From Neodiprion pinetum (taxonomy: Eukaryota; Arthropoda; Insecta; Hymenoptera; Diprionidae): a stretch of DNA of 64,000 bases. Numbering within the stretch: position 1 is the first letter of the stretch; each line of letters opens with the position of its first letter. This document shows, piece after piece, positions 1 to 13,915 of the stretch. Below the pieces are notes generated by a model. That model made no database searches, had not been told where the DNA came from, and was given only the letters and a program-made list of their open reading frames with translations. Position numbers and translations under genes: made by a program. The stretch covers positions 27,134,607 through 27,198,606 of the forward strand of contig NC_060235.2 of NCBI RefSeq assembly GCF_021155775.2. The letters are read 5' to 3'.

Positions 1-3000
1 ATTGTCAAAATGTGACGGATTTGTACTAATCTCGAAACGCTTTCGCATACAAAGTTGGCTGGCCTCTAGAAATAAACGGAAAACTTGACGCATGTACGCG
101 CGTCGGGTGTTCAGTTGCCTGAGATTATCGTCGTATAAATTATAAATTTCCTTGATTACGATTTTGAACGAAAAATTTGTCGGGCTAAATTGTGAGAAAC
201 TAGTAAATCTGGATGAAACCTGCTATCCGGGAATTTTTGAAAACAACGATTACGCGTCTGGAACGGAAATTCAAAAATTCACAGTAACGGTAAAAAAAAA
301 GCCAGCTATTTGAGATTTCTCAATTTTTACTTCACTTCAGATTCGCAATCGGTTACTTCGGACACCTCCGGGCATCAAGATAAAATCAATTAAATAACTT
401 CTTGCATTTTTCATCCTCCAAATTGAATCCGCTATTTTTTCAATCCAAATTTTGAGTTCAGGTTCGTAATCAACGACCTTATAATCAGAGTTAGAAAAAT
501 ATACATCGCACCGCAAATGTAGAAATAGCCTGGTTCTCGTGTAGCGTCTGAGCTTCGTTAATATGTGCCATAGAGATATTTCACGTATACTATTGCACTT
601 TACCACGCTCATATTTCAAGCACAACACCGCTACAGGCGTATTATATTGCGGGAGTTATGGGACACTTTGTATACTACACGAATAAGCTTTTAGCTTCTG
701 TCAGGCATAACGTAGGTAAAGAAAATACTCATTTCCAAAGGAAAAGATTATAAGATACAGGGTACCGATAAAAACCAATCGACTCAATCCTAATTCCCGC
801 TGATGCGTTCGGATCGATCAGAGTTCAAAGTTAGGAGCAAGGCATAGATAATGCTGAATCTAACCGCCGATATCGAGCCAACGATTTATAAAAAGTTCTT
901 ACACGCAGTGATTTTTGCACATAAGCTAAAAAGTCTTGAATAGTTATGGGCAGAAACAGTTGCGATGTAGGATATAAATAATAGTCGCAGAAGAATGTAA
1001 GATAGATTTTTCTCGTCGTTTTCAAACAATTGGAGAAATTATCGTACATAGCTTAGTCTCCGAGGAGTTTATAAATAATGCACAAAGGCATCGTATCCGA
1101 TTTTACGAACCTTTGCACGAATTAAGTTTAGCTCACACCAACTGCATACTAATGTCTGCATCGTTTCCGGTCACGGCTGTGTTTCTACCGTCGCAAAAAT
1201 AAGTTAACACGCAGAATGTAGCCGCGCAGTCTGCTACAATAACTATACGTCTGCGGTATCGTGTGGATATTTTACCTACATGGATCGTTTCACCAACTAT
1301 CAGGCAGTTGCAGTTCTTCAGGGTTAACATTTCGATGGTACTACTATTGGCTGTTTCTATCAAAAAATTTTATACCAGTTCCTATGAATCAATGAAACCA
1401 AAAGTAATCAGGTCACGTTTGTTAGGATGCAATTGACTCTCATAGTAATAATCACGTACGCGAAACGAAATTTTTAGTCAAGTTAATACCGTGAATTGAT
1501 ATTTCGTTATTTACTCACAAGCAAAACGTCCCAATTTACCAAAGGGGACTTGCGAATTCCGATTTGGAGAAATTATATATTTTTTTCCAATTTGATGACT
1601 GTCTCCAACAAATATATATATTTCACTTTGCTATGTATCTGAAATGTCAAATCAGATGACCGAATGTCAAAACTTGACTTGGCTCGTATCCAAATGTACT
1701 TTTTGAACAAAGAAAATTTGAAATACGTGTAAGATATTCATGACAAAAATTATTTCTCAAGAAGTGTGACATTTTTAACTTTTGTAAGAAAATTTATTAA
1801 TTTCAAACTTCAATTTTGTCATTATTTTCACAAAATCTCTACTTTCTACTCACATTTTGATACGTTATTGTCGTAGCAAACAATATTCCAATATTCTTAT
1901 TGAAGATTCGAAGAATTTCACTTCTTCTTATGTACTCCGTCATACACATGCATAAATTAGTTGTCTAAGCAATAACAGAAATCAGTTACATTGAAATTCA
2001 TATCTTTAACTGTAAATTGCGTTAATCAGTATATCACGTAATCTTTATTACCCTGTCAAAAATAAATATTCCGGCGGTAATGTTCTCCACAAAACTCAGC
2101 TCATAATTCAATTGGTGTGTTTTGTAGTTCTCCATAAATGAAAGTAAAGAAAAATTCCGAAAACTGTTAATCCCACAACACTATTCAATTGTAAACTAAT
2201 CAAAATATTGACCCCAAAAAGCTGCCTGATCGTTGGTAGAATGAAATCAAATATATAAACCCAGTAAACTTAATCAAGTCGAAACTAACTGAAATTTTTA
2301 TTTCTGTTAGAAAACAAATTTTCCTAAAATACGAATCACGTGAATTTTACTATCTCGAAAATGACAATCAAAGTAATATGAAAGTGAAGGCAATGAAAAA
2401 CGGAAATGTGGACGTCATTATGTGGGAGACTGCGGAAAGCAAGTAAAAAATAAAAATAAGTAAAAGTAGCGAGAATGAACTACAGAACTGCACCTGCCTT
2501 ATACAGCTGCCGCAACTGCAGTTCAACTCTTATGGTGATCATTGCGCGTAGCGTGTGCATTATATTATGTATTATGCATACGTATGATGTATGCACACTG
2601 TACATGCATGCCTACAGCAAGAGTGCAGGGTGCGCCTTTGTGCTGTCGCCAGTTGCGGTAAGACTCAACCCACGCAACCCAAACATGGATGAGCCGGATC
2701 GACTGAATCAAAAATTTGTAAAAAGAGAAAATCCCGTTGATAAAGTCCCCAGCAGTGTGACTTACGCCGATGAAAGTGATGGCAGAAAAAAAAACAAAAT
2801 CACTATTATATAATGGAGATAAATCTGAGCAAATACGATTAATTAACACAAGCTAACGACAAGGTAACAACAATTTGAGAAATGGTTAACCATAACCACA
2901 ACGTTTAAGATTGCACTGATGTCGATCACTGATATCGATCGATTCGGATCAACAAATAGTAATACTGAATTGACTGTAGAGAGAAAACAAATTTGATATC

Positions 3001-6000
3001 TATGCTTAGTTTATGGAAAAAAAAACATTCACACGAAATGAGCCATCGTGAAATGAAATTGAAGGATTCTAATAAATTTCCCACCGTTTTTAATTAGTAT
3101 AAAATAAAAAATGCATATTCAAGCTCTTGTTGATAATTTAGTCTGTTTCTTTTTTGCATCTCTAGGCTGAATACCGTAGTTTAACATTACAATAATTTGA
3201 TAAATACTTGGGCTACGATCAGCTTGTAATAAATTATCAGAAAAGTACGGATTTTCAACTCTAGAATCTCTTTGATTCCAAAACAAATTCATTCAATTTA
3301 CTGTGACATCCAGACTGAGTTGAAGGAATTTTTTTTGTTCAACCACTAAAAATTTTTTCGGGTCGAAATTTTCGAAAACAATCGCTTCTGAAACATTCGC
3401 ATTTCATTTTTTTTTTTTTCTTCAGGAATTCTTGGCCTCAAAACTTTTTTGGCACGTTGAAATTAGCAATTACAATAGTAAACTCATTCAAAGAAATAAC
3501 CTTGTCAACTACAACATAGCAAAATAATTGCTATATACGATGGACACTATAAGGGTTTGAAATCCAAATTCTACACGAAGACCATTATTCTTACATCTCT
3601 TTAGGATAAACTGTATTGATACCATTATCTGTCACCGACTTATTAACAATTTGTAATGGGTTATATTTTAATTACACATCACGTGTGTAAGTTCTTCCCA
3701 ATTACAAAATACGAATGTAATTTATATTTTATTTACATCGACATACAACCTACAAATGTATTTCGTATTTCACTTGTTCCAAAATACGAAATGCGAATAT
3801 AATTTGCATTGTGTAGTCGTCTCATTATCGAATTATGTTTTGTAATTTGTAATATATAAGTGACTAGTTACCATTTTCCTCATCACTAGTTCTACTGTAA
3901 AAAGACCAACACTTCATGTAACATATTCGACCAATATCTGACCGTCACCCCTTTCGTATCTTCCCTAATTTGTTATTACATTACTTGGCACAAATTTAAT
4001 GCCATCTAGAAAATAGTCCAGCGATAATAGTTGAAGTCAAAGTAGCATCTGGATATGCGAATCACGGACAATTCTACCCGTACACGGAGGCGTGGGTTCT
4101 GTGATATAAATACTTACGTACATGCATGTATGTTGGTACATATGTACATATCGTGGGTGCATATTTAGATATGTGCAGGGTTTGTATCACAGCGAGCGAG
4201 AAGTAGTTCTTTCTGACTCCTACACGGAAGATTCACGCTGACGGTCGATTGATTCATGAATATATGTATGCGCATGTGAAGCAAATCTTTCTGCGTCATA
4301 CTTACGTGGGCGTCCATTACAGGGTCACTGACTGACGGACTGTCTTGTCTTACCCTTCGATTGGAAATGACAAAGAAAATTTTTAGTCGAGTGACGTGCT
4401 TCGATTTTCTATCTGATATCATGTCACTAGTTCTGTTCATTTTAATTTCAATATTACTTATAAATAATTGAATATTCAGTAATAAAGTTTGAATTCAATT
4501 CACTTCGATTTTTGGCAACTTATACTTGACAAATTTTGTCGCTTTTATAAATCGGATCGTATTTTCACGCAGATCAGATCGCCACCGATATTAGGTATCG
4601 ATAACGGGTGACTTATAATTTACTTATATACTGGCTGCATCGGAAAACTTGAATCATTTCAGATGAGCTTCATTTACGCCTAGACTTACAACTTATCCTA
4701 CATGCATATCCAAATAGTAATTGGACTTGGTTGTGGTTACAGCATCGATACATCATAATTGACGACGGACACGGTGCGATGCTTTCTCTCCTATGTACAT
4801 ACATGGACATGGCATGCGTAGCGATGCGACTGAAATTATGTTTTATATTTACCCAACGAGCAACGTATAACTAATGTGAATTGATTGACGCGTCGAAAAA
4901 CGAATGAAAATAACTTTGATCGTATCCATTCGTCTATCAGGATGTGTATAAATAAGGTATAGGTATTCCTGACGATTCTTAACGCACTGCAACACTGTCA
5001 TGAAGTTTTATCATGTACAGGAATATTCAGGATACGGTTCGTTGTGGGCTAAAAAGGACTCGTCAGTTACTATCCAAATTTTATCTATTGATGTGAAACG
5101 TGAAGTGTCACAAAATAAACTTGACAAAACAAGTATTTTCCTGTCTATTTCCAGATGTATTTAAGTGAAATTATCTCGGAAATTGATTTCCTTCAAATGT
5201 CTCCTCACTCACTTTTTATCATAAAAGTTTCAAATAATCGTACACCTGGTCCTGTCCCGATATTCAGATAAATTTTCAATTCAAAAAAGTTTCATGATGA
5301 GAAATAACTTGGATGTTGAATATTAAACATGTTTTTCCAACATCTGCTTGGAAAGTTCGATTTTCGATTTCTCTATCCTACCAGAAAAGCTATCAACTTA
5401 CCGTTTCAAGAAAGTTATTATCGATAGAATTTTCGTATTAACCAATGAACTTCACAATTTTACTGGTGTATCTCATTGGTTCATGTACCTTAAATTTCGA
5501 TCGATCAAGCTTGATCTGAAACTCCAAGAATAAGGTCCTCAGAAGTAAATGAAATTCGGTAAGATATCCAAAATCAAAAATTGATAAACTAGAGTATGCT
5601 GATGTATATCCGTTCATTACTAGAATTGAAAATTGATGTGAACTTCAGATTTCGATCAAGCTTGATTGATCCGAACTTCAGAAACATCGATCCAAAATTG
5701 CCATCTACATCAATACAAAAAATGAGGCTCTCGGTATTTTAACATCACCTATAACGTACGTTTAATAGAACGCTTTGCATTCCGGGAACAAAGAGCAAAA
5801 CTATATATAAAACAACGGGATGATGGTACATAATTGCAGAAAAAATAATCAAGGCTTAGTCGCTTTAACGTACATCAGCGCGTTATGAGTCTTCCATTTC
5901 ATTGATGGTGAAATTGTTTCTGTATTCAAAATATTGCACAACTGATTGTTCACGCTTTGCAGTCGACGCTGTGTGTCTTATTCCGCATTGCGCTAGCCTC

Positions 6001-9000
6001 GATTTGTAATCGAATATTAAATACTTTTTAATTAAACCAAGTGCCTCGTCTTCGCCCTTCTCCCATGGTGCCGCTGTACTTATTCTTGGTGGTGAGTCAC
6101 TTGTGCCGATAAAGGTCTACACGTAAAGCGTGCGCTCACAGACAGAACGGCATAAGACAAGCGTGAACGACCGACCCCTTATATACGTATAGCCAATCTC
6201 ATCGCGGTCATTGATTACATATCAAATGATCAATACCGACGTCAGAAAGGACGTACGTCATGCAATTCCCAAGATGATGTGATCTTGTTTTACTTGCAAG
6301 CAACGAAATTTTTGTGCTGGTATTTCTAGCCTTTCAGTTTGATGATTCACTCATAGAGGAACCTTGCTAATTGTAAGAGCTAATTATATGTTACAACAAA
6401 AACTGGAATTCAAACAAATCTTGATTTTGTTTCTTCTTCCAGTAATCGGTGTTTCCAAACTCAAAGAAAATTTGTCAATTTTTTCATTCTTTTTTTTTTT
6501 TTTTATTTACAACAAAGAGACACACAACGCAAAACAAAAATGTATACTGTTTTCTGTAAGTAATGAGCAATTTTTCATGCGCAAAATAAAGTATCTTCAA
6601 AAAATTAAATTGAAGTATCTTGTAGGATCGAAGAATTACTCATCGCGCATCCTGTGCATAATGCAGCGACGCATGTGGCTCACAAATCCAACAATAATTA
6701 AGTCGATCGACGAGAACTTTTGAACGCTGCGGCAAGATCAAAACGACCCTGGATATAGCAGACCGAGAAAGAGATTACGATTGCAGTTTTAGAGATAGCA
6801 AGAATAAACGAAAACCATATGCCTGTTACGTGCAGCGGTGCTGACTGAATGGTCGAATCGTCCAACGGCCACGAGGAAAGGACTCGGAGTAACACAACAA
6901 CTAAACCGAACCAACCGCCCACGGCACGATCTAAACTTAGAAAAATATAACGCACCCTGCACCAAAGCAAGTCGGGATCGCTATCCTCTCGAAGTATACG
7001 AGTATACTGCCCTATTAAGGATCCCCTTGAGTCAAGGGCCCCATAAGTGCATCGTTTCTCCTCACGCGCTATGAGCGCAGAAGAGATAGGCAATAAATAA
7101 TGATATCTTGGTCGAAACTCGTTCTAAGTTGAAAGAATCTCATCACATCTCTAATCTCCATCTATGGATTATTACGTTATATATACGTACATGTGTGTGT
7201 ATATAAATACATATTATATGTATATATATAATATATATATATATAGATCTACAACACGACGAAGAGCGCTTATTATTGAAGGCGATGTTCGTCCGCGTAC
7301 AAATGTACGAGCGTCTGTGAAAAAAACTAATTAATTAGATATAGATTACAGTTTGAAATTGACAGACGCACAAAGTTTACACATTTTTATACGACGTTAC
7401 GGATGCGTAACGCAAAGATGTCTTGAGCTGGAGTTCAAGTTGACGTGAGATACAGGTATGAAAATATAAAATGTAGGGTCATTGTTTAAGAAAAATCCGC
7501 GAAATTTTGCTTGATCTGGTACGAACAGCCATTTTTCACGATTTCGTTATTGGGTATTGTAGGGATTAGTCAAGTTGACGGTGAAATTTTCTTCTCTTCT
7601 GAACAGATGACAATTACACCTGTAATTAGTCGTTACAGTTTCATCGTAACGTGATCATAGCCATATTGTGACGTTCGTAATTGATGAGTAAACTTCAAAA
7701 TACTTTACCTCTGACAATATTTCAGCTGTCGAGAGAAATACAATTTTGCAATCGAATTTGACGGTAATCTGACGTAGCATATAACGTAAATTTTTAAAGA
7801 ATTTATAGTCAAATTTCTGTGGAATGGGGGTCTTTGTAATTGTCATCGTTGAGGGATATTGTACTGATCGCGTTTGAGTAATTTTTGGTACTTGTCAAAC
7901 TCAAATAACGGTATATCGGTACGAAACCGAGAAGTACTGCTTTAGAGGATTCTAAAATCAACATTGTAATTGCTGTATTTGAACTCTCCGTTGAAACGGT
8001 AGCTTGCAGCGTACAATTATTTGATGCGATACTATTATAGCTGATTCTCAACGTAAGTAGTGCAAGAGAGATAGGTCGAGGATGATTGTCATTGTTGTAA
8101 AACAGAAGCGAACGAGCAATCACGGATGTGCGATAAACGTCGTGGAAGCAAAGATTAAAAAAATGCGATGCCCTACTTTACAGATTGCTGTATAAAGTAT
8201 AGACACAAGGGGCCATACTTGAATTATCGTAAGTTCGATTATAGGAGTTTTGAAGCTTTTTCCCCTGCACAAGGTTCCGCAAGATATCTTACTTCCCCTT
8301 TCCTTTGCCTAATTTTTATGCATTCCTCTTGCCGTACCTTCATTCTGTTAAATTTTCTTCTGTCATATTTCGCTTTCTTATTCGAAATACTGTGAAAGAA
8401 AACCGAAGTCGGAAAGCCCCCTTTGTAATATAAATGAAAATTATTCCTGACTTTAGCCTCATTACAATATACGATAATACGGTGTCTTAAAATATTCAGT
8501 ACAATAAAAATACGAACACGAGAGTCGCGTATTAAAAAATTGTCATAGACAAAGCATCGAGTACAATAACTTCTTTTTATTAAAATTAATCGAGGGAAAT
8601 TGGTTTTTTTGAATTTCGACGTCTCTTTCAACAGACGGTATGAATATACCGAACGCTACTTTCTTTCGGTGCGATCGAGTTTGCTATACAAGCTGGAGAC
8701 CACACAGAAACATGTGGCGACTCCGGGGGTCTTCTTTAACGGAGATGGTAGGGCCGTATACATCATACATGCTTATACATAGGCATATTGTACCCTACCG
8801 AAGTATAATCGTTCTCGAAAATGGCCCAGCCTCGACGATTTTAGATAAGAAAATGAGGTAATTAATAATAAGATCCGTGAACAACGATTGATATCAGGTA
8901 TTTCGATGTATAACCAACAATAACCTGTACCAAATCTTTTAAAGTGGTTCTTCACGAAAGTAAATTATCACGTTCGAATAGTTTTCACCTAAACAGTTAA

Positions 9001-9480
9001 ATACCTGTATCACGATCGCTTTCGTTGTGCGCAAAACTTAGGCAGGTGGAAATCCATAGGACAATATTCCCGTATGGAAGAGATGCACGCATGATGATTA
9101 TATCCGACCTTTGTCTGTTATGTCTTACTTATCCATTTCATCGTTAATAATTGCAGTTTAAAGTGAAAGAAAAAATTGTCCCGTATACCTTGTCTACTTA
9201 TCACGACGACCGTTGACGTGTAATAATAATATTTCCCATCAAGTCGAATATGGGTATACGCGGTGTGTTATATCACAGCCCAATTTAAATTCTGTACAAT
9301 TCATTCTTCCTGCCGGGATACACGCTTATGGCTCCATATCCTGCGTAGGTTCGATTTGTTTCACGTGTCACGTTGCGGCGACACTCGTTACAAATGAATC
9401 GTAAACATGACGGGAGCTGGACAGATTTCGACGAGATGTCCCCGTCGTATAAAACTGTTCTTTTACAATATACATCCCAT
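1..9480. other. No recognised gene; AT-rich intergenic or intronic DNA
   Basis: No open frame here carries a domain or splice pattern that I recognise. The longest frames (2,475-2,813 +, 6,698-7,093 -, 8,239-8,631 -) are short, low in complexity or overlapped by equally open antisense frames. The sequence includes a TA/TG microsatellite near 7.2 kb, a hairpin-forming motif at about 3,760-3,800 (ATTTCGTATTT facing AAATACGAAAT) and a short motif centred on GATCAAGCTTGAT near 5,505 and again near 5,655. A GC-richer island lies at about 6,830-7,080. Distal exons of a gene outside the window cannot be excluded. Confidence 0.6.
7180..7250. repeat. TA/TG-rich microsatellite
   Basis: A run of alternating purine and pyrimidine steps, mainly TATATA with short GTGTGTGTA stretches, spans about 70 bases. 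It is a plain simple-sequence repeat with no sign of a mobile element around it. Confidence 0.8.
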
Positions 9481-10324
9481 CGTCGCATGTGTTTGCGTTA
9501 GGGGGTCCTATGCCTCGCCATCTTGAATCTATTTATTTCGACACCCGCATAATGCCGTACGTACGATGCTTATACGTCTCGTGACCCGGCCACCATGGCA
9601 ATTCGAACTGTACAACAGTAATGTGGTTATTCCATGAAATCTAACTGAAAATTATAAAGGCTGCGGTATATCGTAACGTTGATAATCGCTCGTTTATACC
9701 GGCTACTGCCGCGCTTTATCGCGCGCTTTTTGCGATACGACGATGACGGAATGTACTTGTGCTGTTTTCTGCGACTCTCGGAATTGGCAAAACAAAGAGT
9801 CATCTAAACCGGAAATGTCGATTAAAAAAATTGATCTTTGTAACTAAGTGTGCATACTTTCGTAACCGATGGCGTGATTTACGGTCGTATTTTCTGCTGG
9901 TACTAGTAAATTATCCATCGATAATTAACTGTAGAATGCAAGCGGAAGCAATAATTTAAGATAATTGATTAGGAATCATGCATTTTTCTATGCAGAGGGG
10001 CTCTTCAAGCAGGTCTTAGCATATAGGTTCAAGAGAGCTAGTCATAAAGAAAAAAACTTTTATCATTCAGAGAAAAAAAAATTAACAGACATACACTGAA
10101 AACGCGTTTTAACCGCCATTTTCTGCTTCTATAGTCAAATTCAAATTTATTCAGGCATAGGGAAACCTTAATAATTGGAATGTGACTAATGAACAACGTC
10201 TATAATAATACAATATATATATACATGCTCTATTTGTGTTTCAGGAAAGAAAATTTGCTATAAATCGAAGAAAAATGGCAGTCTGCGTCGCCATAATTTA
10301 AAATGCTATCAACCACTTGGAACA

Positions 10325-12546
10325 ATGTGCTACGTAATAGTAACCGGTCGCAGTCTCTTTTGGACATTAATGTCCCTGAGTGCTGTGTTAGCTATGTTCT
10401 CGGCATTGATGACTCCAAGATGGCTGGCAGGGCCCCCGACTAGTGAAGATATCGGTGAGACTTTCCGAACTGTTTCAATCATAACGAACCATTATATGCA
10501 ATAATGCCGAAAATACAGTGCCGTTTTTGATTTCACGTAGAAAATGCTACCGCACTTCATGGCAAACCAAATTGGGAGGATTTTAATTTTGATGGTCTTG
10601 CGACACTTTCCTCGACATCTCCTGACTGTTGGAAAGCCGCATTCTTCTTCCTGGCACTTGGATTGGCCGTAATGACAGCCACGGTAGTAGCCGCATTGAT
10701 AGGTTGCTGCGTCCAGAGTGTTGGCAAGAAGAGTATTTTCGACTTAGCTGGCGTTGCACAATCGATTGCGGGTAGGTGAAAAAAGATATTGAGAAAAAAA
10801 ATGTACTATATTTCACGGGATATTGGTATGTAAGTAATTGGCTGAAAAAGTGGATGATTTTTGTGACGGCTCCATATTTTAGGCCTACACCTTACTTCCA
10901 TTCCAGAAAATCGTATAACGTCACGTAATACGGACTAAAATCTGCGTGGAAAGGCACTGAATAATTTTAAAAACCTGCGTTTGGATTCGTTTCTTAGCTT
11001 TGGATTCTTTGCAGAACAGAATAAACAGCCAGAAAGACAACATAAAATCCCCTATAACCTTTTCACCATAGACGTAAAATCCACAATAGCCATCACATCA
11101 GAAAATTATTTTTCGTAATTAGAAAGAAAAAAAATTTTAAATCGAATATTGTGCCCAGATATGATTTTCCCTGCTACATTAAAACCCATTCCTAATCTGT
11201 AAGAATTTACTTCAATTGTTTTAAGGTATCATGTATCTCCTTGGGATGATTTTGTACGTTGCGGGTTGGGGCTCAAGCAAAATTCAAGGGCTTTGCGGTG
11301 ATGAAGCAGTGCCTTTTTACCTGGGAAACTGCAGTCTTGGTAAGATATACCTGCGTGTATAATTGCATATTTAGTGATTGTGTGTAGCAGATAATCCTAA
11401 ATCTTTGTGATTTTTTGCTAACCTATATATAATACAGTTTATCCACTCGGTCTAGTCACACCCTTCGCAATAATTGTTGGATAATATCAAATTTTTAATA
11501 TCATGATGAAAACAATGGGCTTGATCCTTTATTTTCGCTGTGACATTACTTTCTATGACGTATGAGATACTGCTAAACCAAATAGACAAACTGTACACCA
11601 ACTGATTTGCGATAAACTTCTTGATGGAACGTTACGTCAAATTCGCAGTACACGAAAAAAATCAAAATATACTGAGACAGATTCGACTTGATGTCTGCCA
11701 ATTCGAATGTTAAGATAAAACTAAATGATTGATAACTCAAATCTATCCGAATTAATCGTTTTATTGTCTCGAATATCACGTGCCTGTGGATTTGGGTTCG
11801 TTCAATTTGTTTAAGTTTGCATTCTACGTTACGCAATTTCAATTCACTCCAATCTGTAATATGCAATTCCGTCTCGAACCATTCATATTCTGCGAAAAAA
11901 CACATTGAACCAGTCGTGCAAGCTTGTTATCGATTATATGTAACTTTGCTATCGAAAAACAGTTTCAACTGGATTCAAGTTTTCTGCTGTTTTTAGACCG
12001 TACTCCCCCCTAATAACACAAAACAACTATGAACAATTTTAGATCTCTAACTATCAACTAAATTCTAAAAACTGCAAAGTCTTCACCTCGCCAAATTCAC
12101 TTCTAAGTGTGTTACCCAAAATATAACATCATGTAAAAGAACCAATCGCCGTTGTGCTTTACTTGAAAGTACCAAACACCCACTATTATAATTTTGATGT
12201 GCCGAAAGTTCCGATCAATCAAACATGATAGAAACAATACTTCAGTTGCCACTACTACTGAGTTCCAATGATTTTTGGAGAGTGAATAAAACCTGAATGC
12301 ACACTTAAATTTGAGACTCAAAATAACTCGATTCTGGGCAAATCTGAGGCACATAAATTATAAGCGATGCGCTGTCAATTTCTTGAAATTCATGTATTTT
12401 CAGGCTGGGCATCCTACTTGGCTGTGCTAGGAGTACTCCTGACATTTGCGTCTGCGGTTTTCAGCAGCCAGGCTGAAAAATCAACGGCCAGTGATAAAGT
12501 ACAGGACCAGATAAACGAAGGGAAGACTCTTATTTGCCTAGCCTAG
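10325..12546 (+). CDS. LHFPL2: LHFPL tetraspan subfamily member 2-like protein
   Basis: Four-span membrane protein of the LHFP-like family. The family acts as membrane organisers or channel partners, and the insect LHFPL2 role is not something I can state. Coding exons are 10,325-10,454, 10,541-10,771, 11,226-11,339 and 12,404-12,546. All splice sites are GT-AG, all introns are phase 1, and the product is 205 residues. Diagnostic residues are the start MCYVIVTGRSLFWTLMSL, the motif CCVQSVGKKSIFDLAGVAQSIAG, the ILYVAGWG segment and the tail SDKVQDQINEGKTLICLA, which closely matches the LHFPL2 tail as I recall it. Four hydrophobic segments are visible, with a cysteine-containing extracellular loop between the first two. 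The start is the first ATG after an acceptor-like TTTCAG at 10,241-10,244, so 10,245-10,324 is probably 5' UTR. Length agrees with the family (about 220). The insect loop 1 looks short. Confidence 0.93.
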
Positions 12547-13174
12547 TTTGTAAGATTAGAGCCCAAGCCTAGCCGGCGTGATAGATTTGAAACGTCAGTT
12601 TGAAAATATTATCCGAAATCATCATGTACGTTGATTATAGATGTAACATTTTACATGTAAGCTAACGAATACTTATTTACCACAAACGGCTGATATTGCT
12701 ACTCCTTTAAGGAATTATGGCTTTGTGAGGATAATGCAGTGAAATGTTGTGAGTGATGCTGAGAAAAATTTTTAAACATACACGTACAATTCAAAAACTT
12801 TACGCAGTCAATTTTTTTTTGCGCTTTTCCGAATTAGATTGATACATAATCATGAATATGACACGTGATTGAATATGGAGAAAATGTTGATACTGAAAAA
12901 GTTGCACCTGAAACGAGGGTTTGACTTCTCATGTATGCATAAAATAAGATAATTAAGAATATAAGACGTATGTTTTGTTTCCCATTACACACTGTAATTT
13001 CAAAGACTATATACAAATATATTCTGATTATACAAATAAACAAACGACCTAATTATTGTTTCCTGGACTACCAAGTTCGAAATTAGAACATACATTCATC
13101 GCCATCTTCCGTCTCCGTCTAAATACCTGAGCTATCTCTGTTCAGTCTGTGTGCATTATTTACGTGGTGAAAAT
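12547..13174 (+). other. 3' UTR and downstream region of the LHFPL2-like gene
   Basis: No coding capacity is seen. An AATAAA hexamer at 13,035-13,040 is a plausible polyadenylation signal for the upstream gene, giving a 3' UTR of about 500 bases. The satellite-like repeat begins shortly after. Confidence 0.5.
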
Positions 13175-13440
13175 TGTACTTTCGATTCATATGACCCCTT
13201 CCCGACTAATTGGAAACCCAGCAACGCGAAAAACACAGCGAAGAGAGCGTCGAATCAACAGAAGAGAGAATACGAAGGATAGAACACCTGCTGAGGAATG
13301 TCGAAAACACTAGTTCTCGTTTTTTGGCTGTAACTTATGATGCGTTGGTCGCAGCGTATCGGGACTGCGCTAAATCGATTCGTCTCGCAAAATTGCGTCC
13401 GAATAGTGCCAGAAAAAATTTATGCCAGCACTTATTAAAT
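13175..13440 (+). repeat. Diverged monomer of a 335-bp satellite-like repeat (left flank)
   Basis: This segment aligns along its length, in the same orientation, with 21,565-21,815 right of the palindrome, and its end aligns with 21,362-21,480. The shared core is TGGCTGTAACTT followed by an AGCGTAT...GACTGCGC block. The right-flank copies are 335 bases apart, which gives the monomer length. Each copy can be read as a peptide ending near KN, but differences between copies fall at all three codon positions, so it does not look protein-coding. Confidence 0.75.
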
Positions 13441-13509
13441 ATTAATCCTCACGTAATATTTTTGATATGTTCTGATACTAAAAATATTTATTGCTATTCC
13501 AGGTACAAC

Positions 13510-13915
13510 CCGAGGTGGTTATCAGTGGTTGTTCGAGGTGGTTAGCGATTGTTGGAGGTGGTCGGAGGTGGACGAGGAGGAGGACGAACTGAACTGAGTC
13601 TCAAAGCCCTGTTGACATAAAAGCAGCTATTCGACAGAAATTATAGTTTATAGTTTACACAGCCCATTGCATGATATTTCATTACAAATACACATGTTTC
13701 AATGTATTTAGAAATAATTTATAAAATATACGATAAAATTGATGCACCGGATCATCGTCGACTTTAACTTTTGAAATGTCCTACCATTTTCGAACACCTC
13801 CTACCTCCCCCTGCCACCTCCGACCATCAATGGCCACTTTCGACCACCCCCTATCACCTTCTGCCAGCGCCGACCACCTCCTACCATTTCCGAACACCTC
13901 CAACCATCCTATTTA
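13510..13915. repeat. G-rich minisatellites in the outer left arm
   Basis: Degenerate GGAGGTGG/CGAGGTGG motifs occur on the plus strand at 13,510-13,600 and as their reverse complement (CCGACCACCTCC-like) at 13,795-13,915. The same blocks recur inverted in the right arm at 21,208-21,290 and 20,548-20,668. Runs of paired guanines could form quadruplexes. They are non-coding. Confidence 0.7.

Noticed and set aside
2475..2813. 112-residue plus-strand frame with an internal ATG in good context (MDEPDRLNQKF)
   Set aside because: No donor follows, no family is recognised, and an equally long antisense frame overlaps it. It could be a real short gene, but nothing supports it.
3655..3860. Hairpin-rich AT segment, possible MITE
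   Set aside because: Only an 11-base stem and scattered similar words are visible. No terminal repeats or duplicated target site could be defined.
6698..7093. 131-residue minus-strand frame with hydrophobic stretches
   Set aside because: It has no ATG at its 5' end, and the 78-residue plus-strand frame opposite it is equally open. It reflects a GC-richer patch without recognisable domains.
9585..9625. ATG in an ideal context (GCCACCATGG) upstream of the LHFPL2-like gene
   Set aside because: The frame stops after eight codons (MAIRTVQQ), and no splice donor in a convincing context follows.
13210..13545. 111-residue frame with a core FLAVTYDALVAAYRDCAKSI, similar to a frame at 21,594-21,806
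   Set aside because: The similarity follows a satellite monomer. Differences between copies hit first and second codon positions as often as third, and another copy is broken by stops.
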